A DNA stretch of 64,000 nucleotides from Datisca glomerata (Eukaryota > Streptophyta > Magnoliopsida > Cucurbitales > Datiscaceae). The stretch is from positions 2,778,077-2,842,076 of the forward strand of contig QANY01008042.1 in NCBI GenBank assembly GCA_003255025.1, written 5' to 3'. Each line of letters begins with the position of its first letter. Within the stretch, counting starts at the first letter, position 1. The notes below the pieces were generated by a model. The model saw only the letters and a program-made list of their open reading frames with translations. It was not told where the DNA came from and ran no database searches. Positions 55,545-64,000 of this stretch are shown here, piece after piece. A program made the position numbers and the translations under genes.

Positions 55545-57165
55545 GTTTCGTAATTATTATATAAGGGATGACAATAGGGTTGCATCACTAACCCTAACAC
55601 AGTGTGTGATTACACAGAGTAGAGAAAACATAGTTTCACTCCCTCCTCCTAGTTGCCGCTGAAATACACAAAGGAGAAGGAAAAATCTGATTTTTCTTCT
55701 CCAGTTATTTTGAGAGCCCAGACTCAATTCTTGATCAACATCCGATTGAGATATACTTTTGAATCCTACGAGTGGTTATCATTGTGAAAGATGGTTCTAG
55801 TTCTACGAAAAACGAAGAACATAAAGACAATCAATAGGATTCCACCAAGTTTGAAATTCTCGAATACAACATAACATATAAATCATTTCTACGTCTATTG
55901 AATACGTTTAACTAAGTATGCATAATTGTAAGTAGGGTTTTAATATTTAGTATGATTAAATGGTTGATGTGAAAAAAAAATATTTTTCGCCCACGAACCA
56001 TTTATGGTTCATTGATTTTTTTGTCAAATTTTAAAACCCGATCCAACAATTGGTATAAAAAATTTAGACGTATGTATCGTTGGACTGATATTGGCATATT
56101 ATTTTGTATGGTAGATTCAAAATAGTTTTGAATGCGTTTTATTAATGGATCCCGATCTATTAGCTCTAGGCGTTTTGTTTTTCAATATTTGAATTGATGT
56201 ACGTCGAAATTGATGCATAGGATTTTATGTAATTTGTTTTTGCAAAAGATATATATTTTTTTAAATTCTATATAATCCGTCGCCACCTCAGAAAGTCACT
56301 GTCGCCGCCGCCGTTATCATCATTGCCACCATCCTTGGACTTCATCGCCTCCGCTGCCATGTTGCGCCGCCTCCTACCCTATAGCTTGCCATTGTGACCC
56401 TGTATGGTGACTAGGGTTTGTGAAACCCTAGGCGACAACAATTAGGGTTTAGAAAGCCCATTGATGTTTCACGAAAGCTCTTATCCTATCATTTTCTTTT
56501 AAATTTTAAATTTTAAACGGATAAAAAACAATAAAAATTCAAATGATAATTATCAATTTTATCTATTTATCTTTTGAATTTTGAATTGAAAAGATAATTA
56601 TCATTTTTATATTTTTATATTTTGAATTTTGAATTCAAAATATAATTATCTATTTCATCTTTTTATCTTTTAGATTTTGAATTCAAAAGATAATTATCAA
56701 TTTCATCTTCTTATCTTTTGAATTTGAATTTAAAAAAATGATATTTAATGGGATTATTTAAATATAGAAATAATTTTCCTTAATTAAATGGTTTTGATCA
56801 AAGCTTGAAAATGTGACTGCACTATTGTAAAGAGGTACAAAATTGGAGAGACTTCTTGAAGGGCAAGGATACAATTACAGACGCCATGAAAACTAGTATT
56901 TAAATTATTGTAATTTATTTATTATTCTTTTTATAGGATTGTAATTAAAAATGAGTCAATAAAGAGGTTAATTTTGATCATCATATATCATACCATATAG
57001 AGATAGGGATATGACAATATCAAAATGTCATGTGACATGTACATGCATCATTGTAGTTTAAATTTTTAATGGATTAAAATTTAAATACAATGCGAATTTT
57101 ATAAAAGTTATAAATTTTAAATTGGGATTTAAATTTTATAAAAGTTTATAATTTTTGAAACTTGT
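55545..57165 (+). mobile_element. Copia fragment: 3' part of an LTR plus leader
   Basis: 55545-56048 matches the last 500 bp of the LTR at 20738-22532 (TATATAAGGGATG, CACTAACCCTAACACAGTG, ...CCCGATCCAACA). 56049-57165 matches the leader of that element (ATTGGTATAAAAA primer-site remnant, GC-rich CGCCGCCGCCGTT stretch at 56300, TTTTGAATTCAAAA repeats, AATTTTATAAAAGTTTATA). It has no coding part and is cut on both sides. Confidence 0.85.
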
Positions 57166-57935
57166 TTTAGCAGCGTTTAACCTCTCCTCCCCCTCTTCCG
57201 CAGTCTGCTCACTTTTCTGACTCACAAGGATGAGGCAAACACCATTCAGTGTGGAGGTGGAGACGTTTTCATGGAGTCCTATCCATTCCTTCTTCTGTCA
57301 ACTTCCTAAATGACCCCCGTTCAGCACACATCATGTTTCATGGGGCCCAATCTTATGCGGACATGGCCGCTGTCTGTAACATAACGATTGGGAACCAACT
57401 CTTCTCTCTCAGCCAAAGCTTAATGAGGTATTTTTCTCAAATGTTTCCTTTTATTTCCTTTATTGTATTTGTCTTTATTAACATCTTATCTTTCCTTTCT
57501 GTGTGTTCCACAACAACCTTCAAGAACGGATGAGGAAGAGTGAGGATGAACTTCAAGGCTGCGGTAGAAGGTCCTAAGTTAAAGGATTCTTTGAAGGCCG
57601 CGAAAGAAGCTCTTGAGGAATTCGAGAGGTGCCAGACTACTTCCAATGAAAACCCGAAGATTGTTATGGTGAAGTTGGGTGCAGTAGAGCTAGCTCGGGA
57701 TGAAGCTGAGCGGAGAGAGAGAGAGAGACTGAAGACGTCTTCCAAGCCTTGTTTGACAAGGCTGAGAATAAAATTTATCTTTGTGGATACAAGGATGGGA
57801 AGAAGAATAACCCTCCCCAAATCTTTCTCGTGGATGCTGCGAAGACCAAAATAGAAGCTTCTCCCGGCGGTGTTCCCGCTATTGCCGCAGAAGTCATCCC
57901 CGTTGATGAAGCTAGAACTTTTGAACTTTCCCTGC
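57166..57935 (+). pseudogene. Antisense ORF of the minus-strand Tat element, with probable intron
   Basis: Exon 1 (to 57427) reads SAHIMFHGAQSYADMAAVCN and ends FSLSQSLMR at a GTATTTTT donor at 57428. A probable acceptor lies near 57528 (CCTTCAAG). The rest reads SLKAAKEALEEFERCQTTSN, MVKLGAVELARDEAERRERE, then in another frame FDKAENKIYLCGYKDGKK and FLVDAAKTKIEAS. Lys/Glu/Ala richness suggests coiled coil. It lies downstream of pol on the opposite strand, as does 2280-3275, which has LSHASMH at a GTATTTTTT donor. No known family was recognised; at least two frame changes. Confidence 0.5.
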
Positions 57936-58499
57936 AATTTTCATTTTATGTACTTGCATTTTCTTATCCTTGTAGTTTGAACCATTTCGTATTTTTCCAG
58001 ATCTTCAATGAAATGATTTCTTTCCCCTATAATCCTTTGTTAATTTCTTTAGCACTTAGCAAAGGAAACCAATAAGTAGTTTAATACTTTTGTTCTTTTT
58101 CTTAACATTTTAACGCTTAGTAAACTTTTGTTTTAACAAGCAATTTAGGACTTAGGGCTTTCCTCCTTTAATAACTTCTATTGTTTGCCTTTCAAACACT
58201 TAAGCAATAATTTAGTAAAAACTCAACAAACTCTTTGAAGATTTTTCGCTTACAGTTCTTTTGTTTACCGGCTTTTCTCTTTATCCGCTTCCTGAGGTGT
58301 TGATTTTTGGGTTTACTTTTTAGGACAGATGTGACCTCTTGTTCCGTTTCGGCTTCTTTTGGACTTGCCACTTTGCCAATTTCCTTTCTTTGTTTCCTTG
58401 CACTTTATCTCATTTATTGTTTGTTTTTTTCTTTTTTTCTTCTTTTTTCCCACATTTTAGAGAGAATATTTTTCCTGTGTACTATTTGGAAGACATTTT
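57936..58499. other. T-rich sequence, no gene seen
   Basis: T/C-rich on the + strand; open frames are short, hydrophobic and unrecognised. Confidence 0.5.
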
Positions 58500-58770
58500 T
58501 TATTCTTTCTTTTTAAAGAGAAGGCGTCTCCGCTCTCAAGGCTTTAGGCATTTAAACCGTCGACCTTTAGGTTTCACATTTTAGAGAGAGGAGTTTGCTC
58601 TCGGAGACTTAGGCTTTTGGGTCGTCGTCATTTTTTCATAGTCCTTTTTCAATATTTTAGAGATAGGGTTTTTCTCGCCCTCAAGGGTTTTGGCTTCTAG
58701 GCCGCCGACCTTTTTTATTTTTCGCATTTTTTAGAGAGAAAGTTTTCCCGTTCCCAAGGACTTTGTCAAT
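58500..58770 (-). repeat. Minisatellite: about 62-bp units, as at 44700-45095
   Basis: Four units on the minus strand with TTTAGAGAGA...CTCTCAAGGCTTTAGGC and GGCCGCCGACCTTTTTTAT on the + strand. They follow the integrase end by about 100 bp. Confidence 0.85.
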
Positions 58771-58875
58771 TGAATTTCTAAGAGATTAGAGAGAGTTTAT
58801 ACAAGATTTTTACGTGAAAAACCCTTGCGGGGAAAATCGTGGGAAATATTATTCAATGCAACAACATTTAATTAG

Positions 58876-59840
58876 TTAAACAAAATATTTCTTAAGATAA
58901 CTGGCGTTCCACGGCTTCGTCAATTCTGTTCCTTCTTCAGTTGTGAGATGATAATTTCCATTGCCACCTACCTCTTCGAAAATGTATGGCCCTTCCCAGA
59001 ATGGACCGAATTTCCCTTCCATTTGAAAGATATTTTTTAGAACTAGATCTTCCTTCTGAAATTTCCATTTCCTAATTCTTCTTTGAAAGTAGGCTTTTCT
59101 TTTCTGATTGTAATTAGCCATTCGCACGAGTGCTGCCTCTCTCATTTCTTCTAATAAGTCAAGATTTTATTTCATGAGTTCTTTGTATTGCTTCTTAGTC
59201 AGTTCTGACCTTAGAGTGGGATTCCCAATTTCTACATGTATCACTACTTCCGTTCCGTAGGCTAGAGCGAATGGTGTCTCGCCCGTTGCCACTCTGGGAG
59301 TTTCCACCACAATATTGCTGGCAATTCTTCGATCCATTTTCCTTTTGCCAATTCCAAGCGCTTCTTCATATTATCAAGTGTAACTCGGTTCTACCTTTCA
59401 GCTTGCCCGTTTCCTTGTGGATAATAGAGTGTAGAGAACCGATTGATAATTTTTAGGTCTTTGCTAAAGGTCTTCACCATTCTACCAGTGAACTGAAGTC
59501 CGTTGTCAGAAACTAAGACTCGAGGAATTCCGTACCTGCATACTATTTTTTCCATAAGAATCCTCTTACTTCTTCCTCGTGAATCCTAGTAAAGGCCTAT
59601 GCTTCGATCCATTCAGTGAAGTAGTCTATGCCAACAAGAAGGAAACGTTACTGAGCGGGTGCCATGAGGAGTGGTCCAACGATGTCTACAACCCACTACA
59701 TGAATGACCAAGGACTTGCCGCAGTGTTTATTTCTCCTGGGGCCAAGTTTACCATGGGCGTAAATCGTTGACACTTTTTGCATTTCTTTGTGTACTACTT
59801 GGCGTCTTGATGCATCTTTCGCCAATAATATCCTTCATTT
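58876..59840 (-). pseudogene. Tat integrase, broken
   Basis: Pieces in order: DASRRQVVHKEMQKV (59820, zinc-domain side), WVVDIVGPLLMAP and FLLVGIDYFTEWIEA (59700-59610; first catalytic Asp area), then the C-terminal part in one clean frame 59145-58876: MREAALVRMANYNQKRKAYF, FQKEDLVLKNIFQ, FGPFWEGPYIFEEV, PWNASYLKKYF. The last block is the GPY/F module typical of Ty3/gypsy integrases. Frames change at least three times across the core. Confidence 0.85.
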
Positions 59841-60279
59841 AGTACCTTACGAGCCAACGATCTGCTCTAGTGTGGTTCCCACACACTCTTTCATGAATTT
59901 CTACCAAAATGTACTAGGCTTCCTTTTCTCCTAGGCATTTTAGATGCAGACCTGAAAAAGATAGCTTATGAACCATTAATCAAGCAGTACCTAGAATTTT
60001 GCTGCTGGACTTACTTTGCGCAAAGTTTGTCATGTGGCAAGATCTCTTCCTTCAGGTAGCAGATTACACCATCTTTCCAGCTGGGCTCTTCCTTAATTTA
60101 CACTTTTGCCACATCTTTCGTTGTGATACTTGGTTTTTCAAGGAATTCAAATTGCACATTCCATTTCTGCAAGAGCTGTAGCGAAGATCCTAGATTAGCC
60201 AATGCATCTGCGTGCCTATTTTCTGCTCTTAGGACCTAGTGGACTCATAATTCTTCAGTTGATTCACCAATTCTTTTGC

Positions 60280-60477
60280 TCATTGTAGATAACTGATCAT
60301 CCTTTCATCATTTGTCATAAACTCTCCCGTGACCTGTTTTATAACTAGCATTGAATCACTAAATATTTTTACTTCAATTATCTCCAATTCCTGCAATAAA
60401 GAGATTCCCTCTATCAAAGCTTCATATTCGGCTTCGTTATTCGAGGTATTGAATCCAAATGAAATTGAGTGCTCCAT
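60280..60477 (-). pseudogene. Archaeal-type RNase H of the Tat element
   Basis: SNNEAEYEALIEGISLLQEL, VKIFSDSMLVIKQVTGEF and ERMISYLQ are the second RNase H found in addition to the normal one in Tat elements. Glu (EAEYEAL) and Asp (FSDS) positions are kept. Confidence 0.85.
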
Positions 60478-60689
60478 GTTTTGCCAAGTGGGGTCTTCAG
60501 TACCATACTCGCTTTGACTCCCTTATTGTTTGAGGGTCCAACATGTATAGTTCCCATGTCCCATTTCCAACTGTTTGTAATCCTTTTTCAGTTTCTTCCC
60601 CGTGATCGATCGTGAAGTCTGCTACGAAGTCAGCTAGGACTTGACCTTAATTGATGTCCTCAGCTCATAATGGATTTCATATTGGCTTA

Positions 60690-61470
60690 AATTAATTGCT
60701 CATTCTTTCGCTAACCTCTGGTGAGTGGAAAAGGCTTCTGATTGGTGAGTCTCTCAGCACATTTACGTTATGCGCTTGAAAATAAGGCTTCAGCTTCCTT
60801 GCAGCTACCACAATGGTCAGTATCAACTTTTCCATTCTCTTGTAACAGATATAAGTTGCCACCAAGCTTTTACTGACGAAGTACACCAACTTCTGCTTTC
60901 TTTCCTCTTCTCTGATAAGAACGACGCTAACAATTGTTTGTACACGACTATATATAAGTACAAGGGTTCTCCCGATTTCATTTTTAACAACAATGGTGGA
61001 GTTGTCAAATACCTTTTGTTCTTATTGAAAGCTTATTCATACTTTTCATCCACAAGTCAGTGAAATTCTTTCTCAGTTTTGTAAAGAAAGGCTTATATTT
61101 ATCGGTTGATCTTGAAAGGAATTTGTTTAATGCCGCTAATATTCCTGTTAAACCTTTTATTTTTTTCTGATTTTTTGGGGATCTCATTTCCATTATGGCT
61201 TTTACTTGATCCAGGTTGACTTTAATTCCCCGTTGCGTGACCAACCCCTTCGCCACTCCAAAGGTGCATTTCTCTAGATTCAATTTCATGGAGCTCTTCC
61301 TCCAGATGGAGAAGGTTTCATTGAGGTATTTCATGCGAGCTTCCTTCTTACAGCTCTTTACTAGCATATCATCCATATAAAACTCCATGGTTTTCCCGAT
61401 CTTCTCTCGGAATATTTTGTTTACCAACCTCTGGTAGGTGGCACCTGTATTTTTCAAACTGGAAGGCATT
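60690..61470 (-). pseudogene. RT C-terminal part and native RNase H of the Tat element
   Basis: [14 protein letters not shown] and FYMDDMLVKS (about 61380) hold the catalytic YxDD box; LNLEKCTFGVAKGLVTQRG and VKAIMEMRSPK are connection motifs; PFFTKLRKNF ends the clean frame. RNase H pieces follow: VYFVSKSLVAT and YKRMEKLILTIVVAARKLKPYFQAH (60889-60740). A frame slip separates this block from the upstream RT half at about 61472. Confidence 0.9.
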
Positions 61471-61475
61471 ACTTT

Positions 61476-61934
61476 TTAACAAAAAGTACCTTGTTTAGTT
61501 ATTAAAGATGTCTTTTCTTGATCGGGGTGAAACATTTTCACATGGTTGTATCCTAAGAAGGCATCCATGAAGCTCATAAGCTTGTGTCCCGAGGTGACGT
61601 CTTCCATATGATCTATTCTTGGTAGTTGATGTTCGTCTTTAGGGCAGGCTCTATTCAGGTTTGTGAAGTCTATGCAGATTCTCCATTTCTCGTTCTTCTT
61701 TTTTACCATAACAATGTTTGCAAGCCATTCTGGATAATCTACCTCCCTGATGAAGCATGCTTTTAACAATTTGTCAACTATTTCTTTGATGGCCATATTC
61801 CTTTCTAGCACAAAACTCCACTTTTGCTGCTTCACTGGCCTGACAGTAGAGTTAGTATTCAATTTATGACATATTATTTCTAGTATACCTTGCCTTCCTT
61901 GAGTGTGGTTGGGAAACTGTCTTTGTTTTCCCAC
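61476..61934 (-). pseudogene. Tat reverse transcriptase, N-terminal half
   Basis: NMAIKEIVDKLLKACFIREV, WRICIDFTNLNRACPKDEHQ, PRIDHMEDVTSGHKLMSFMD and GYNHVKMFHPDQEKTSLIT match 1560-1890 of the + strand element in order and wording. It ends GTFC at a slip before PSSLKNTGATY. Confidence 0.9.
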
Positions 61935-62398
61935 AGGAAATCCGTCAGTCGTTCTTTTTCCGCTTGCTTGAGGTGCCCAATGCTAGTCATCTTCTACGTT
62001 TCTTCATCTAAGTGGGCCAGTTTCTTCTCCCACTTCGTACCTCGGGTCCACCTGTGCGTCATCTTGTGATTGCTATTGTTCATTAGCAACCGCTAGCTCC
62101 TTTTTCTTCTTTTCAATTTTCTTTTTTCTTGCTGACTCTAATGCGGTTGTGGTGTAGATCTGAGTAGCAATTGGATCTCCTCTTACGGTCTTGATCCTAT
62201 CAGGAGATGCTTACTTCAGTACTTGGTAATAGTGGATGGTACAACTTTCATCTTGTGCAGTCAGGTTCTTCCAAAAATGGCATTATAGGGAGATGATGTG
62301 CCCAACACTACGAACTCTGTGAGGTATTGAGATGAATTGATTGGGAGGGAAATCTTCCCTTCTGAGTAGCTCACGGTTCTGTTGAATCCTGTCAGGTG

Positions 62399-62677
62399 CT
62401 ATGACGGACCTTGCAACTGACGTTGTCCCATAGACATTTTCTCGAGCGTTGACCGATTGAGAATCTTGACGGCATTCCCGTCATCGATTAGCACCCTTCT
62501 TAGCAAACAGTTTTTCACTTGTATCGAGATGAAAAAGGCATCATTATGGCATCCGTCATACTCTAAATATGAGCAGTGGATTTCCTCTATCACTTGAGGA
62601 ACTCCACCGTTCATAATTTCCTTCCAGCAACGGTTTCTTACTGTACACCTTTCTTTCTTTTCTAGTAGTTCTCTCAT
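62399..62677 (-). pseudogene. Tat aspartic protease remnant
   Basis: YDGCHNDAFFISIQVKNCLL and RRVLIDDGNAVKILNRSTLE show the active site in the form D-D-G; the + strand counterpart at 866 reads D-N-G. Ends MGQRQLQGPS before a frame change. Confidence 0.8.
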
Positions 62678-62754
62678 GTTCAGTCAACGCAATGATGGTG
62701 TCGACTGTCCAGAGTGGTGGATTCATGTTGTCCCTATTGTCTCCATCTCAGACT

Positions 62755-64000
62755 TTTACCATCTTTTCTACATAGTCTTTTAGCTGATAATAATCTTTTG
62801 ATTAATGTCCATTACTCCTATGGTATGGGCAATACTTGTTTTTATCCTTGTAGTACGACTCCATCGAGTGGGGCTGGCCTCTTCAACCAATGCTTGTCCT
62901 ATCATATCTAGGACTTGGTTTAACGATAAAGTCAACAGTGTGTAGATTTTATCCTTGTCATGGATGTCATCAGCATATCTCCTCTATTGTCCGTTCTATC
63001 CCATTTATTATCTCCTCGCTCACTTTCTTTTTTTTTGTCCTCTTATTCCACTTTCTGTCGGCCCTTGAACTATATTCTTCTTTCTTGGGATCATCATTAT
63101 GTTGTTCTATCTATTTTAACAGACTCTTCTTTCTTCTTCCAATGTCATGTAAGCTTGTGTCGGGTAAAAGGTTGCCGCCATGGTTAAAGGTTTAACCTTT
63201 GAGAAATCCTCAAAGAGGGTGGATTCTAGGTCCGGGCACTGTCTAAAGGCCAACCTGGCCACTTTGTCGTCACAGCTTTCCACCTTAGCCATCTCCTCTT
63301 TGAACCTATGGGTGTCTCTGAATCTTCCATCATCAAACGATACATAGAGTATTGCTCTAAAAGACAGTAGACATGATAATAAAATTAATAATTGATTGAG
63401 CAGGAAGGGAATGATATAATTGAAGTGCAGTTCCGTCCATACTTGTGGGAAATATCTTAGGTGCCAATTTTTTTTCGATATTGGGACGGCTAGAACTTCC
63501 AGGCTTAATGGGGTTCTAGTGAGTGACTTTAGGTCCACCTTTTCCACACTCCCCAGATTCATCAGCTCCATCATTTTTCTCTCAAACATCTCCTCCATCG
63601 CTTCTTTTATCATAACTTTTGGTGGACAAACTTCTACAACTACCTCTTTTCATGGTTTTGGGATTGTACCTCGACATCTTCATTCTGCACATTCTTGCTA
63701 TTTTCATTATCTTCCTATCTAGCTTCACGTCTGCCTCTTTCTTGACAATTTTCTAGTTCCTCATGGTTAGTGTGTTGACTGAATTTCATGTGCATCTGTG
63801 CAAGAACCCGCTACAATGTAGCAATCTCTTCGTATCATGTGGCACATGTTGTGTAGAGTTTTGGCATTCCGTTGCTCCATCTATTGTATTCGGCTTAGGA
63901 TAGCATGAAGCATCTTAGCCTGAAAAGCGGTTTGCTCGGTTTGCTCATCATCATTCTCGTTTCCAATGCTAAAGGCAGTGTTTGATCTAGTTCGAGACAT
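62755..64000 (-). pseudogene. Tat Gag remnant, start at the window edge
   Basis: ATG at 64000-63998 opens MSRTRSNTAFSIGNENDDEQ, a stop about 40 codons later, then a clean frame 63613-63116: MEEMFERKMMELMNLG, NWHLRYFPQVW, RFKEEMAKVESCDDKVARLA and FEDFSKVKPLTMAATF...AYMTLEEE, the last parts matching 30-205 of the + strand element. A knuckle-like YCPYHRSNGH followed by a stop and YYQLKDYVEKM lies at about 62832-62760. The usual middle capsid part (about 63400) is altered, which suggests an internal substitution. Confidence 0.8.

Larger units (their letters stand above)
58876..64000 (-). mobile_element. Ty3/gypsy element, Tat lineage, minus strand (5' LTR outside window)
   Basis: Gag, protease, RT, RNase H, a second archaeal-type RNase H and integrase follow in Tat order on the minus strand. 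The Gag ATG is formed by the last three bases of the window (64000-63998), so the 5' LTR is outside. The 3' part continues through minisatellites and the antisense ORF to about 57166, where a copia fragment has replaced the 3' LTR. Each gene has frameshifts or stops. Confidence 0.9.

Noticed and set aside
62714..63195. Plus-strand hydrophobic frames
   Set aside because: Shadows of the minus-strand Gag/protease region.

Overview
This looks like a eudicot plant nuclear genome: one intact plant gene, a CONSTANS-LIKE 5 (COL5) type transcription factor on the minus strand at 40811-41998, sits in about 60 kb of nested and decayed transposable elements. No other intact host gene, rRNA or tRNA could be supported. 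All calls were made by eye from the sequence; no alignment or database search was run.

Layout. 1-5489: 3' part of a Tat-lineage Ty3/gypsy element on the + strand (gag, protease, RT), fused to an antisense ORF and ending in an LTR at 4723-5489. 6890-17105: an older element with long terminal inverted repeats, split by MULE #1 (7269-15977, 9-bp target duplication), which carries a decayed MURA-type transposase (+) and a convergent ULP1/DUF1985 gene (-). 17723-37671: MULE #2, a sibling of MULE #1, opened up by three insertions: a truncated Ty1/copia LTR (about 18015-20033), a Ty1/copia element (20738-30343, TSD TCAAC) that itself holds a hAT-like MITE (27384-27820, 8-bp TSD), and a solo copia LTR (33680-36240). 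The 3' end of MULE #2 and its flank are tandemly duplicated (37021-38689 and 38690-40354).

40355-42210: COL5-like gene with promoter and poly(A) signal. 42709-47695: non-autonomous LTR element arranged LTR - internal - LTR - partial internal; its internal region is mostly minisatellites and its LTRs are related to the LTR at 4723. 48633-48937: probable short solo LTR. 49230-55540: minus-strand copia element with its 3' LTR. 55545-57165: + strand copia LTR/leader fragment of the family at 20738. 57166-64000: minus-strand Tat element (gag, PR, RT, RNase H, archaeal-type RNase H, integrase), followed by a spliced-looking ORF on the opposite strand.

The most unusual structure is a family of near-palindromic minisatellite arrays (unit about 40-44 bp, two inverted 20-bp arms) that punctuate the module boundaries of both ULP1-MULEs. 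In MULE #2 the two deletions that removed transposase modules each have an end in such an array, and the arm sequence differs between the two MULEs in a compensated way that keeps the palindrome. A second recurring feature is an antisense ORF with an intron at nearly the same place, lying downstream of pol in both Tat elements. Nearly every transposon gene here is broken by stops or frameshifts.
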